From contig NZ_JACVFC010000004.1 in NCBI RefSeq assembly GCF_014529935.1, positions 434,001-498,000 of the forward strand: DNA of 64,000 nt, read 5' to 3'. The stretch is from Chitinophaga qingshengii (GTDB lineage: Bacteria; Bacteroidota; Bacteroidia; Chitinophagales; Chitinophagaceae). The position numbers were made by a program, and so were the translations under genes. Shown here in pieces: positions 14,928 to 25,277 of the stretch. The notes below the pieces were generated by a model. That model ran no database searches. It was not told where the DNA came from and worked only from the letters and a program-made list of their open reading frames with translations. The stretch's first letter is position 1; each line of letters begins with the position of its first letter.

Positions 14928-15815
14928 ATGAGTGTTTTAGTTAATAAGGATAGCAAAGTGATCGTGCAGGGATTTACCGGTACAGAAGGTACTTTCCATG
15001 CTACACAGATGATCGAATACGGAACTCAGGTTGTAGGCGGTGTTACGCCCGGTAAAGGCGGTACTTCCCACCTCGAGCGCCCGGTGTTCAATACCGTGGC
15101 TGACGCGGTAAAAGCAACCGGTGCTAATGTGTCTATCATTTTTGTACCGCCGGCATTCGCCGCGGACGCCATCATGGAAGCTACCGAAGCCGGTATTGCC
15201 CTGGTAGTATGTATTACGGAAGGTATCCCTGTTCAGGACATGATCAAGGCGAAAAACTTCCTGCAAGGGTCCAATACCCGCCTCATCGGGCCTAACTGCC
15301 CCGGTGTTATCACCGCTGAAGAAGCAAAAGTAGGTATCATGCCTGGCTTTATCTTCAAAAAAGGCAGAATCGGTATCGTATCTAAATCCGGTACCCTGAC
15401 TTACGAAGCTGCTGATCAGGTAGTTAAAGCTGGTCTGGGTGTTTCCACCGCTATCGGTATCGGTGGCGACCCGATCATCGGTACCCCTACTAAAGATGCG
15501 GTAGAACTGCTGATGAACGATCCTGAAACCGACGGTATCATCATGATCGGTGAAATCGGTGGTAGCATGGAAGCAGAAGCTGCCCGCTGGATCAAAGAAT
15601 ACGGTACTAAACCAGTGGTAGGCTTCATCGCCGGCCAGACAGCGCCTCCGGGCCGCCGTATGGGCCACGCCGGTGCGATCATCGGTGGTGCCGAAGATAC
15701 TGCTGCCGCTAAAATGAAAATTATGGCTGAATGTGGCGTTACCGTTGTGGAAAGCCCTGCTAACATCGGTAAAACCATGGCTGAAGTGCTGAGCAAAAAA
15801 ACAGCAATGGCTTAA
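14928..15815 (+). CDS. sucD: Succinyl-CoA synthetase (ADP-forming) alpha subunit
   Basis: SucD forms the TCA-cycle enzyme that interconverts succinyl-CoA and succinate with phosphorylation of ADP or GDP. The 295-residue length is standard. The CoA-binding Rossmann domain carries GFTGTEGTFHA and GVTPGKGG; the phosphorylated active-site histidine is His247 in GRRMGHAGA, and GPNCPGVI is conserved. The beta subunit sucC is not adjacent, so the genes are split in this genome. It is a monocistronic unit with a good promoter at 14846-14876 and a very strong terminator at 15838. Confidence 0.97.
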   Translation: MSVLVNKDSKVIVQGFTGTEGTFHATQMIEYGTQVVGGVTPGKGGTSHLERPVFNTVADAVKATGANVSIIFVPPAFAADAIMEATEAGIALVVCITEGIPVQDMIKAKNFLQGSNTRLIGPNCPGVITAEEAKVGIMPGFIFKKGRIGIVSKSGTLTYEAADQVVKAGLGVSTAIGIGGDPIIGTPTKDAVELLMNDPETDGIIMIGEIGGSMEAEAARWIKEYGTKPVVGFIAGQTAPPGRRMGHAGAIIGGAEDTAAAKMKIMAECGVTVVESPANIGKTMAEVLSKKTAMA

Positions 15816-15837
15816 TCAGCTTAGCCTGATATATTTG

Positions 15838-15886
15838 AAAAGGTGAAAAGTGAAGCGGGTCCCCCATCACTTTTCACCTTTTTTTT
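15838..15886 (+). terminator. sucD terminator
   Basis: A perfect 16-bp stem (15838-15853 with 15867-15882, 13-base loop) is followed by a run of T. Confidence 0.92.
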
Positions 15887-15962
15887 AACCCCCATTGTGG
15901 AAACCTGTGTAATACCTGCATCCTGTACAAAAAGACTAACTTACCCGTAAATAGCGATATAT

Positions 15963-18900
15963 ATGCGTTTATGCCTCTCATTATTCATTGTTTTATTCTT
16001 AACCAACAGCGTGATGGCTCAGACCTATTATGACAATGCCTGGAAGAAAGTGACCGCCCTGGAAGAGAAGGGACTGCCTAAATCGGCGCAGGAAGAAGCG
16101 GACCGGATCTACGCTCAGGCGGTGAAGGACAAACTGTCTGCCCAACAACTCAAAGCGCTCATCTACCAGATGAAGTATACCGACCAGGTGAGCGACAGCA
16201 GTATCCAACAGAATCTGGAAAAAATCAATCAGAAAATTGCGGCGGCTGCCGGAGCGCAACAAGCCATCCTGCAAAGCATCAAAGGCGAAATACTGCTGAA
16301 TTATCTCCGCAATAACCGGTACCGGTTCTATAACCGTACCGCTATCGCGGAAGAGAAAGCCGGTCCGGACCTCACCTCCTGGAGCCTGGACTATCTCCAC
16401 AGCCAGATTACCGCCGCTTACCAGGCTTCCCTGGCCGATAAAGCCACCCTGGAAAAAACACCGGTAGGAGAATTTGATCCCATCCTGGTGAAAGGTGCCA
16501 ACACCCGCCGGCTTCGCCCCGTGCTGTTCGACCTGCTGGCCCACCGCGCCCTGGATTACTATAAGTCCGGCGAAAATACCCTCACCAAACCGGTGAACCA
16601 GTTTGAACTCGACGATCCGGCTGCCTTTGCGCCGGCCGCCACCTTCGCCCGGCACGAATTTACCGCCAGCGATAAGTCCTCCCTGCAATATCAGGCTATC
16701 CTGCTGCTGCAACAACTGATACGCCTGCACGAAAATGATAAAGCCGCCCTGCTCGATGTTGACCTGGAAAGGATCGCATACATGCAGCAGATTTCTTTGG
16801 CAGAAGATAAAACACAACAATACCGTAAGGCGCTGGAACAGATGGCTACTGCCTATAACAGCGAAAAAGAAGTGACCGGCGTACTGGCCCTGTTGGCCAA
16901 TACCTACATCGGCAACGCATTGTACAACAGTGAGAAACCCGACACTACTGCCGACCTGAAAAAGGCCAAAGAAATATGTGAACAGGCTATCCAAAAAGGC
17001 CCCGGTACCCAAGGCGCAGTGGACTGCCACAACCTGCTGAGAGAGATCCAATCGCAGGCGCTTGAACTGGTAACGGAGAAGGTAAACATCCCATCGCTTC
17101 CTTTCCGGACACTGGTGAAATATAAAAACACTGATAAAATATACCTGCGTGTATTAGCGGTAGACGAAACCTTTATGGCTACGCTCCGCGCGGCGCAGAA
17201 TGATTACCGCGACCGGCAAAACCGCTATTGGCAACTGCTGTTGGGCAAAAAACCGCTGAAAGCCTGGGAACAAACACTCCCCGACCCGAAAGATTATAAA
17301 CACCATGCGGCGGAAATTAAGATCGATGCCCTGCCCGCCGGACATTACATTGTCCTGGCAAGCACCAAATCCGGCTTCGATCTGAAAGAAAATCCCATGG
17401 CAGTGCAGTTTAGCTGGGTCTCCAATATCAGCTACCTGGAAAGCAATACCCGCTTCGTAGCGCTGGACCGCAGCAGTGGCAAACCGCTGGCAGGTACTAA
17501 ACTATCCGCCTATTCCCAGGAATACCAAAACGGCCAGGAGAAATGGACATTGCTGCAATCTACCGTTACCGGTGCGGATGGCAGCGCTGAATTAAGTGCA
17601 AAGAATACCAACCGCTCTGTGCGCCTGAAATGGGAACGCCAGGGAGATATGCTGTTCCTGGATGATTATAACTACCTCTACAACTACAATACAGATAACA
17701 AGGCAGAAAAGAAATCGCGCCTGTTCCTGTTCACCGACAGAGCTATTTATCGTCCCGGTCAAACCCTCTATTTCAAAGGAATTGTACTGCAGCATGAAGC
17801 GGGTAAAAATACCAGCACAGTAGTAGCGGGTCTGAAATCGACCCTCACCCTGTACGATGTCAATAACGAAAAGGTAGATTCGATTGTAGTGACATCCAAC
17901 GAGTTCGGGTCTTTCTCCGGCAAGTTTGTACTGCCGGAAGGCCGTCTGAATGGTATCTACTCTATGCGGGACAGTAAAAATAATGGTGGTCAGTCTTTCC
18001 GCGTGGAAGAATACAAACGGCCTAAGTTTTATGTAGAATTTGATACGCTGAAAGGTAGTTATCGTTTAGGCGAAACCGTTACTGCCAAAGCCAAAGCGTT
18101 GGCCTATGCCGGTAATAACATTAACGGCGCTATCGTAAAATACCGCGTAGAGAGAAGGACCCGTTACCCTTATCTCTGGCTGTTCAGAGGCTATCTGCCT
18201 ACCACCGCTTCCCGCGAAATTGCCCATGGTGAAACCACTACCGATGAGAACGGACACTTCACGGTAAATTTCCCGCTGCTGGCAGATAAAACGGTGTCTC
18301 CCGATCACAAACCGATTTTCACCTACGTGGTATCCGCTGATGTGACAGACCTGAACGGCGAAACACGCAGTGCCGAACAAACTATCAACGCCGGTTACCA
18401 GTCCCTGGAGATCAGCGTCGGCGTACCGGAAAAAACGGAAGCATCAGCCCTGAAAAAGGCCTACATCGCTACCCGTAACCTGAATGGTACTTTTGAACCC
18501 GCCTCCATCAAAGTGGCCTTGCAACCACTGGAGCCGGGCAAACGCCTGCTGCGTCCCCGCTACTGGGAACAGGCCGACCAGTTCGTGATTTCCAAAGCTG
18601 CTTATATCAAGGATTTCCCTGCGGATATTTATGATAATGAAGACAAACAGGAGAACTGGGCCCGTAAACAGGCTGTATGGGAACAACAGCTCACCAGCAC
18701 TGCCAACGGCGAAGTAGCGATCGATACTAAAAAATTAACTCCCGGTTACTATGAGCTGGTGGTAAGTGCTACCGATAAAAACGGTCAACCGGTGGTACAG
18801 AAAGCTGTATTTGAACTGGTAGACGCTAAGGCCAAAACACTGGCTACGCCCACTTATTTGTGGGCCTATCAGCCGGCTGACAGCACAGAACCCGGTAAAA

Positions 18901-21900
18901 AAGCAGCGGTGCTGCTGGGATCTTCTGCGCAGGACCTGTACGTATTACAGAGCCTTACCCGTGTGAACCAATCTGCTCAACGTTCTAATTTCACCCTGAG
19001 CGGTATAAAACAACTGGATTACAACGCTACCGAAGAGGACAGAGGCGGTATGCTGCTGCAGTATGTTTTTGTAAAAGATAACCGCGTATTCGCCACCCGG
19101 GAACAGATCAACATTCCCTGGGATAATAAAATGCTGGATATCAAAATAGGTACCCACCGTGATAAACTGCTGCCTGGTGAAAAAGAAAAATGGAGCGTGG
19201 AAATAGCTGGCAGTAAAGGCGAAAAAGCAGCCACTGAAATGCTGGCTTCTATGTACGACGCATCGCTGGATGCCTTTGTACCGCACCACTGGAGCACGCC
19301 GGACATCTATCCAACCATTATGCCTTATGGCAACAATGAGTACAATGGCCAGAACAACTTCTGGATGATCACTTCCCAGTATTATTTTGAGACAGACAAA
19401 CAAGGACTGGCCGCTAAGGAAAAAAGCTATGATGCGCTCGATTTCTTCGGCTGGGGAATGTCTGAAAACAGGGTGATGTATAAAAGGAGTTTAGCTGGCA
19501 GGGCTGCTGGCGTGGCGATGTCAGCAGCAGCGCCTCCATCTCCGGCAGCACCGCTTGCCAAAGACGAGAGAATGAGAGAAGTCCAATCCATTGATGCTAA
19601 AGCAGTGGCCGATAAGCTCGAAGAAACACCACAAAAACAGGACAACGCCGGCAATGTCGCACTCCGAAAGGACTTCCGGGAAACTGCTTTCTTCCTGCCG
19701 GAACTACGCACCGACAAAAACGGCAACGTCTCTTTTGAATTCACCATGCCGGAAGCCCTCACCAAATGGAACTTCCAGGGATTGGCCCATACAAAAGACG
19801 CTGCTTTCGGTAGTGTAAACGCCAGCATCGTTACACAGAAACAATTGATGGTAGTGCCCAACGCACCGCGTTTCGTAAGAGCCGGTGATAAAATTGACTT
19901 CACCGCCAAAGTGAGCAACCTGACAGACGCACAGCTGATCGGACAAGCTCACCTGGAACTGTTGGATGCTGCTACCATGCAGCCGGTAGATGGCTGGTTC
20001 CAGAACATCTTCCCGGTACAGCATTTCACGGCTAAAGCAGGACAAAGCACTGTAGTAACCTTCCAGTTGCAGGTGCCGAACAACTTCACCAGCGCGTTAC
20101 TGTACCGCGTTACCGCACAGTCGGGCAACTACAGCGATGGAGAGGAAAACGCACTGCCGGTGCTCACCAATTCCATACTGGTAACAGAAGCCCTGCCGCT
20201 GCCGGTGCGTGGTGATGGCACACATAGCTTCAGCTTCGATAAGCTGGCAAAATCCGGGGAGTCTTCCACACTGCGCCAGCAGGGCATCACCGTAGAATAC
20301 ACCAGCAACCCGGCCTGGTACGCCGTACAGGCGTTACCGTACCTGATGGAATATCCGTATGATTGTTCCGAACAGGTATTTAACCGCTATTATGCCAATG
20401 CGCTGGCTACCCATATTGCCAACACGGTACCAGGTATTCAAAAGGTTTTTGAAAGATGGAAAACCACGGATACTGCTGCTCTGTTGAGCAACCTGCAGAA
20501 AAATGAAGAACTGAAATCCCTGTTGTTGCAACAAACACCATGGGTATTGGAAGCGAAGAATGAAGCGCAGCAAAAGAAAAACATCGCGCTGCTGTTTGAT
20601 CTGCAACGCATGCAGCGGGAAAGAAAAACAGCGTTGAACCAACTGGCTTCCAAACAACAGTCAGACGGCTCTTTCCCCTGGTTCAACGGTATGTGGTCCG
20701 ACCGTTATATTACCCAGTACATCCTGGCGGGTATCGGTCACCTGCAACAGTTGACTGCCGCGAAAGATCCGGTAGCTGCCAGCATCGCCGACAAAGCCAT
20801 GCAATACCTGGATATTCAGCTTGACAAAGATTATCACCAGCTGCTCAAAGCAAAGGCTGACCTGAAAAAGCAGCAGATCAACGCGATACAGGTACAATAC
20901 CTGTACGCCCGCAGCTTCTTTGACCGTCCGGTTCCCAAGGAAATGCAGCCAGCGTTTGACTTCTACGCTGCTCAACAAAAAGCATACTGGACTAAAATGG
21001 GTCGATATACACAAGGTATGATTGCCCTGAGCCAGTTCAAAAAAGGTGATAAAGCCACGCCTGCCGCTATCCTGAAATCGCTGAAAGAAAATGCGATCAA
21101 CAACCCGGAAATGGGTATGTACTGGAAAGATGTAGTAGCCGGTTATGGTTGGCACGAAGCGCCGATAGAAACTCAATCCCTGTTGATAGAGGCCTTTGAG
21201 GTAGCTGGTAAAGACAATGCAGCCGTTGCCGATATGAAAACCTGGTTGCTGAAAAACAAACAGACCAACAACTGGAGCACCACCAAAGCTACCGCCGATG
21301 CATGTTACGCTATGCTGCTGCAAGGCAGCAACTGGCTCACTGCCAATCCGGAAGTAACGATCCGTCTGGGTCAGGAAACGGTTAGCAGCAAACAGCAGTC
21401 CACCGAAGCCGGTACGGGTTACTTCAAACAACAGATTGAAGCGAAAGCGGTGAAACCAGAGATGGGTAATATCAAAGTAACCGTGAAAGACAGCAAAGGT
21501 CAACCCACCTGGGGCGCCGTTTACTGGCAATATTTTGAGGAGCTGGATAAAATCACTTCCGCTAAAACGCCGTTGGTACTGGAAAAAGAGCTGTACAAAG
21601 AAGTGGCTTCCGATAAAGGCCCCGTCCTCACTAAAATTGCCGATGGCAATGAGTTGAAAGTGGGGGACAAAGTCAAAGTTCGGATCGTGTTGCGTGCCGA
21701 CAGGACCATGGAATACATCCATCTGAAAGACATGCGCGCCGCCTGCTTTGAGCCGCAAAATGTACTGAGCGGTGCCAAATGGCAGAATGGCCTCAGCTAT
21801 TATGAAAGCACTAAAGACGCCTCTACAGATTTCTTCTTCAGTTATCTGCCTAAAGGTACTTATGTGTTTGAATATGCCTTGTTCGTGACACATCAGGGTA

Positions 21901-21992
21901 AATTCTCCAATGGCATCAGTACGGCCCAGTGTATGTATGCGCCGGAGTTCAGCGCGCATAGCGAAGGACTGAATGTGAAAGTAGTGGAATAA
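15963..21992 (+). CDS. Bacterial alpha-2-macroglobulin family protein
   Basis: This 2009-residue secreted protein probably traps proteases in the periplasm or at the surface. A signal peptide is at 1-20 (cut after SVMAQ) without a lipobox, so it is not an obvious lipoprotein. An alpha-helical region (~20-370) is followed by macroglobulin domains (MG2-like segment FTDRAIYRPGQTLYFKG near 592), the A2M core segment ALTKWNFQGLAHTKDAAFG, and the thioester motif YDCSEQ with Cys1468 and Gln1471. Cys and Gln needed for the thioester are kept. The penicillin-binding protein PbpC that often accompanies such proteins is not adjacent; the gene is alone, with a strong terminator after it. Confidence 0.9.
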   Translation: MRLCLSLFIVLFLTNSVMAQTYYDNAWKKVTALEEKGLPKSAQEEADRIYAQAVKDKLSAQQLKALIYQMKYTDQVSDSSIQQNLEKINQKIAAAAGAQQAILQSIKGEILLNYLRNNRYRFYNRTAIAEEKAGPDLTSWSLDYLHSQITAAYQASLADKATLEKTPVGEFDPILVKGANTRRLRPVLFDLLAHRALDYYKSGENTLTKPVNQFELDDPAAFAPAATFARHEFTASDKSSLQYQAILLLQQLIRLHENDKAALLDVDLERIAYMQQISLAEDKTQQYRKALEQMATAYNSEKEVTGVLALLANTYIGNALYNSEKPDTTADLKKAKEICEQAIQKGPGTQGAVDCHNLLREIQSQALELVTEKVNIPSLPFRTLVKYKNTDKIYLRVLAVDETFMATLRAAQNDYRDRQNRYWQLLLGKKPLKAWEQTLPDPKDYKHHAAEIKIDALPAGHYIVLASTKSGFDLKENPMAVQFSWVSNISYLESNTRFVALDRSSGKPLAGTKLSAYSQEYQNGQEKWTLLQSTVTGADGSAELSAKNTNRSVRLKWERQGDMLFLDDYNYLYNYNTDNKAEKKSRLFLFTDRAIYRPGQTLYFKGIVLQHEAGKNTSTVVAGLKSTLTLYDVNNEKVDSIVVTSNEFGSFSGKFVLPEGRLNGIYSMRDSKNNGGQSFRVEEYKRPKFYVEFDTLKGSYRLGETVTAKAKALAYAGNNINGAIVKYRVERRTRYPYLWLFRGYLPTTASREIAHGETTTDENGHFTVNFPLLADKTVSPDHKPIFTYVVSADVTDLNGETRSAEQTINAGYQSLEISVGVPEKTEASALKKAYIATRNLNGTFEPASIKVALQPLEPGKRLLRPRYWEQADQFVISKAAYIKDFPADIYDNEDKQENWARKQAVWEQQLTSTANGEVAIDTKKLTPGYYELVVSATDKNGQPVVQKAVFELVDAKAKTLATPTYLWAYQPADSTEPGKKAAVLLGSSAQDLYVLQSLTRVNQSAQRSNFTLSGIKQLDYNATEEDRGGMLLQYVFVKDNRVFATREQINIPWDNKMLDIKIGTHRDKLLPGEKEKWSVEIAGSKGEKAATEMLASMYDASLDAFVPHHWSTPDIYPTIMPYGNNEYNGQNNFWMITSQYYFETDKQGLAAKEKSYDALDFFGWGMSENRVMYKRSLAGRAAGVAMSAAAPPSPAAPLAKDERMREVQSIDAKAVADKLEETPQKQDNAGNVALRKDFRETAFFLPELRTDKNGNVSFEFTMPEALTKWNFQGLAHTKDAAFGSVNASIVTQKQLMVVPNAPRFVRAGDKIDFTAKVSNLTDAQLIGQAHLELLDAATMQPVDGWFQNIFPVQHFTAKAGQSTVVTFQLQVPNNFTSALLYRVTAQSGNYSDGEENALPVLTNSILVTEALPLPVRGDGTHSFSFDKLAKSGESSTLRQQGITVEYTSNPAWYAVQALPYLMEYPYDCSEQVFNRYYANALATHIANTVPGIQKVFERWKTTDTAALLSNLQKNEELKSLLLQQTPWVLEAKNEAQQKKNIALLFDLQRMQRERKTALNQLASKQQSDGSFPWFNGMWSDRYITQYILAGIGHLQQLTAAKDPVAASIADKAMQYLDIQLDKDYHQLLKAKADLKKQQINAIQVQYLYARSFFDRPVPKEMQPAFDFYAAQQKAYWTKMGRYTQGMIALSQFKKGDKATPAAILKSLKENAINNPEMGMYWKDVVAGYGWHEAPIETQSLLIEAFEVAGKDNAAVADMKTWLLKNKQTNNWSTTKATADACYAMLLQGSNWLTANPEVTIRLGQETVSSKQQSTEAGTGYFKQQIEAKAVKPEMGNIKVTVKDSKGQPTWGAVYWQYFEELDKITSAKTPLVLEKELYKEVASDKGPVLTKIADGNELKVGDKVKVRIVLRADRTMEYIHLKDMRAACFEPQNVLSGAKWQNGLSYYESTKDASTDFFFSYLPKGTYVFEYALFVTHQGKFSNGISTAQCMYAPEFSAHSEGLNVKVVE

Positions 21993-22009
21993 GTTTCGCA
22001 GATATATTG

Positions 22010-22050
22010 TTGAAAGCCCGTCTGGTACTACCGGACGGGCTTTCAACTTT
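22010..22050 (+). terminator. Terminator of the alpha-2-macroglobulin gene
   Basis: A 17-bp stem (22010-22026 with 22030-22046, one T-G pair, three-base loop) is followed by CTTTTAT. Confidence 0.88.
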
Positions 22051-22082
22051 TATCCCCTATTTTTACATCTTCAGAAAAGCGT

Positions 22083-23132
22083 ATGACAAGTGTAGATTAT
22101 ATCATTGTAGGACAGGGGATTGCAGGCACTATGCTGAGCTGGTCGTTATGGAAGGCGGGCAAAAAGGTGCTGGTGATCGATGATGCGAAGTTCAACAGTG
22201 CATCGCGTGTGGCGGCGGGGATTATCAACCCGGTGTCTGGCCGCCGGTTTGAGCCGGCATGGATGTATGATACCATTTATCCGTTTGCCCGGGATGCTTA
22301 TCAGCAGGTGTCGGATATATTACAGGTGCCGGTGCTTACGGAGCGGCGCTTATGGAATGTGTTCCCTTCGCAACAGATGTATGATGCCTTTATGAAGAAA
22401 GCCGGCGGAGGGCAGTATACCTCCTTACCGGAGCAGCCGGAGTATGAAGATATACTGGACCAGCCGTATGGAGCAGCGATCGTAAAGGGCGCCACCGTCA
22501 ACCTGCGGGAGCTGTTACCGGCCTGGCGGCAATTTCTGGCCGGTATGGGGGCTTTGCTGGAAACGCACCTGGAGCTGTCTGCGCTGGAAGTAACGGCAAC
22601 GGGCATACGCTACGGTGATATTGCTGCGAAGAAAATTATTTTCTGTGATGGTATGGCGACGGCGAAAAATCCCTGGTTCAGCAAGCTTACCTTTCTGCCC
22701 AACAAGGGCGAGGTGCTGATGGTGCGGGTGCCAGGATTACATACGGCTGATATTATCAAAAAGAGCATCACGCTGGTGCCGTATGGACCGGAGTTGTTCT
22801 GGGCGGGGTCTTCTTTTGTATGGGATTATACAGACGACCTGCCTACCGGCAGGCAGCGGGAGGTGTTGGAAAAAAGTCTGCAGCAGTTGCTGAAGGTGCC
22901 TTATACCGTGGAGACCCAGCTGGCCGCCGTGCGTCCTTCCGGGAATGACCGCCGTCCGATGATAGGGATGCATCCGGAAATGCCTGCTGTAGGTATCTTT
23001 AACGGCCTCGGTACCAAAGGCTGTTCGCTAGCGCCCTTTATGGCGGCTCATTTTACAGAAGTATTGGCTGGAAACGCCCTGCTGATGCCGGAAGTAGACA
23101 TAAACCGATATTTTAACATCTCCAGGGGGTGA
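22083..23132 (+). CDS. FAD-dependent oxidoreductase (DAO family)
   Basis: This 349-residue enzyme has the N-terminal dinucleotide-binding motif GQGIAG (10-15) and an acidic end to strand two (VLVIDD), typical of D-amino-acid oxidase/glycine-oxidase-like flavoproteins. The segment RVAAGIINPVSGRRF and the C-terminal GIFNGLGTKGCSLAPF, which closes the FAD site, support the fold; the central part would bind substrate. It has no signal peptide. The substrate is unknown: ThiO-like and MnmC-like enzymes share these motifs, and no thiamine or tRNA gene is next to it. aspS follows 117 bases later with its own -7 box. Confidence 0.85.
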   Translation: MTSVDYIIVGQGIAGTMLSWSLWKAGKKVLVIDDAKFNSASRVAAGIINPVSGRRFEPAWMYDTIYPFARDAYQQVSDILQVPVLTERRLWNVFPSQQMYDAFMKKAGGGQYTSLPEQPEYEDILDQPYGAAIVKGATVNLRELLPAWRQFLAGMGALLETHLELSALEVTATGIRYGDIAAKKIIFCDGMATAKNPWFSKLTFLPNKGEVLMVRVPGLHTADIIKKSITLVPYGPELFWAGSSFVWDYTDDLPTGRQREVLEKSLQQLLKVPYTVETQLAAVRPSGNDRRPMIGMHPEMPAVGIFNGLGTKGCSLAPFMAAHFTEVLAGNALLMPEVDINRYFNISRG

Positions 23133-23150
23133 AATGCCCGCTTCATGCCG

Positions 23151-23158
23151 TATCTTTG
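23151..23158 (+). promoter_or_regulatory. -7 box of aspS
   Basis: TATCTTTG matches TAnnTTTG, 91 bases upstream of the aspS start. No clear -33 TTG. Confidence 0.5.
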
Positions 23159-23249
23159 CCCACCTTTCAGGTATGGCTGAACAGCTGATCAGTGACAGCA
23201 ATCCCAAAGGGAATTCAACCATAAAACATTAAAAATCAATTTTATACGC

Positions 23250-25010
23250 ATGTATAGGACGCACACTTGCGGGGAGTTAAGGATGGAGCAGGTAGGTCAG
23301 GAAGTAACGCTGGCCGGATGGATACAAACAGTCAGAAAATTTGGCAGCATCAATTTCTTTGATCTGCGGGACCGTTATGGTATCACACAGCTGTTATTCA
23401 ACGAAAGCCTGAATGATAAGCTGGATGCACAACCCCTTGGCCGTGAGTTTGTCGTACAGGTGACTGGCAAGGTGACAGAGCGTACCAGTAAAAACAAAAA
23501 CATCCCCACCGGCGATATTGAGATCACGGTGACAGATTATAAAATTCTCAATGCGGCGAAAACACCGCCTTTCACCATTTCCGACGACACGGACGGAGGG
23601 GATGAACTGCGGATGAAATACCGTTATCTCGATCTCCGCCGTAATGCGGTGAGACAGAACCTTGAACTGCGTTACCAGGTTGGCCGTGCCGCACGTAACT
23701 ACCTGCATACCAGGAATTTCATTGATATAGAAACACCGTTTCTGATCAACTCTACACCGGAAGGCGCCCGCGACTTCGTAGTACCCAGCCGTATGAACCC
23801 TAACCAGTTCTACGGTTTGCCACAATCTCCACAGACATTTAAACAATTGTTAATGGTGAGTGGTTATGACCGGTACTACCAGATCGTAAAATGTTTCCGC
23901 GATGAGGATCTGAGGGCCGACCGCCAGCCGGAGTTTACCCAGATCGACTGCGAAATGAGCTTTGTAGAACAGGAAGATGTACTGAATATTTTTGAAGGTA
24001 TGACCAAATATATCTTCAAAGAGGTCAAAGGCATTGAGCTGGAAGGCGATTTCCCCCGGATGACCTGGGACGACGCCATGGAATATTACGGCAACGATAA
24101 GCCGGATATCCGTTTCGACATGAAGCTGGCTAATCTGAACGATATTGTAAAAGAGAAAGGCTTTAAGGTATTTGATGAGGCCGAGTTAGTGGTGGCTATT
24201 GCTGCGCCCGGTTGCTCCGAATATACCCGCAAACAAACCGATGAGCTGACAGAATGGGTGAAAAGACCGCAAATCGGTATGAGCGGGCTCATCTATGTTA
24301 AATACAACATAGATGGTACCCTGAAGAGCTCGGTTGATAAATTCTTTAATGAAGAACAACTGAAATTGTGGGCGCAAAAATGTCAGGCTAAACCGGGAGA
24401 TCTGATCCTGGTGCTGGCTGGCAAAGAAGAACGTACCCGCAAGGCCATGAGTGAGTTGCGCCTGGAAATGGGCGAGCGCCTGGGCTTCCGCAATAAAGAC
24501 GTGTATAAACCGTTGTGGGTGATAGACTTCCCGCTGTTTGAATATGCAGAAGAGGAAAACCGCTGGGTAGCCCGTCACCATCCATTCACCGCACCGAAGC
24601 CAGAGCAGATTGCCCTGATGGACGACAGGTCCCAATACGCTAAAATCAAGGCAAACGCATACGATATTGTGTTGAATGGTACTGAAGTAGGAGGTGGCTC
24701 TATCCGTATTTTCCAGCGTGATCTGCAGCAGAAAATGTTCGCTGCACTGGGTATGTCACCGGAAGAAGCAGAACGCAAATTTGGCTTCCTGCTGGGAGCT
24801 TTTGAATATGGTGCGCCGCCTCATGGTGGTATCGCCTTCGGATTTGATCGCTTGTGCTCGCTTTTAGGCGGTAGTGAGAGTATCCGTGACTTCATCGCGT
24901 TCCCGAAAAACAACCACGGCCGCGATGTAATGATGGACGCTCCCGGAGAACTGGATCAGGCCCAATTAGATGAATTAAGGATCAGCCTGGTAAAACAATT
25001 ACCGGCATAA
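23250..25010 (+). CDS. aspS: Aspartate-tRNA ligase
   Basis: AspS charges tRNA-Asp with aspartate. The 586-residue length and order are those of the bacterial type: an N-terminal OB-fold anticodon domain (~1-110), class II motif 2 (FRDEDLRADRQPEFTQ, ~215-230), the GAD insertion (~290-410) and motif 3 (GIAFGFDRL, ~527-535) near the C-terminus. The bacterial GAD domain rules out the archaeal/eukaryotic form. No gatCAB genes are nearby, so whether it also misacylates tRNA-Asn cannot be judged. It is a single gene. Confidence 0.97.
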   Translation: MYRTHTCGELRMEQVGQEVTLAGWIQTVRKFGSINFFDLRDRYGITQLLFNESLNDKLDAQPLGREFVVQVTGKVTERTSKNKNIPTGDIEITVTDYKILNAAKTPPFTISDDTDGGDELRMKYRYLDLRRNAVRQNLELRYQVGRAARNYLHTRNFIDIETPFLINSTPEGARDFVVPSRMNPNQFYGLPQSPQTFKQLLMVSGYDRYYQIVKCFRDEDLRADRQPEFTQIDCEMSFVEQEDVLNIFEGMTKYIFKEVKGIELEGDFPRMTWDDAMEYYGNDKPDIRFDMKLANLNDIVKEKGFKVFDEAELVVAIAAPGCSEYTRKQTDELTEWVKRPQIGMSGLIYVKYNIDGTLKSSVDKFFNEEQLKLWAQKCQAKPGDLILVLAGKEERTRKAMSELRLEMGERLGFRNKDVYKPLWVIDFPLFEYAEEENRWVARHHPFTAPKPEQIALMDDRSQYAKIKANAYDIVLNGTEVGGGSIRIFQRDLQQKMFAALGMSPEEAERKFGFLLGAFEYGAPPHGGIAFGFDRLCSLLGGSESIRDFIAFPKNNHGRDVMMDAPGELDQAQLDELRISLVKQLPA

Positions 25011-25043
25011 TCTTTGCAATAAAGCGGAGCTTAAACGCGAAAA

Positions 25044-25085
25044 AATCCCCTTTGGTATGGCGCTTTTGCCGCATCAAAGGGGATT
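25044..25085 (+). terminator. Hairpin downstream of aspS
   Basis: An 18-bp stem with one mismatch (25044-25061 with 25068-25085) lies 33 bases after aspS. A T tail is absent on the plus strand but an A-run precedes it, so it may work as a transcript-end stem rather than a classical terminator. Confidence 0.5.
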
Positions 25086-25277
25086 GATGCTAAATATAGG
25101 GACAATTTTTTTTAACAAGAAATTAACGACGAAGATAAGGCTAGTAGAAGAAAGAACGTATTATTTAATTTTTTAAAGTAATATTGCGGTGTGATGTGTG
25201 ATCATCGTTGATATGTGAGGTAAGTAATGATGCTGAAAACAAACAACAATCTTTCACCTGTAACAAAGAATACTCCT

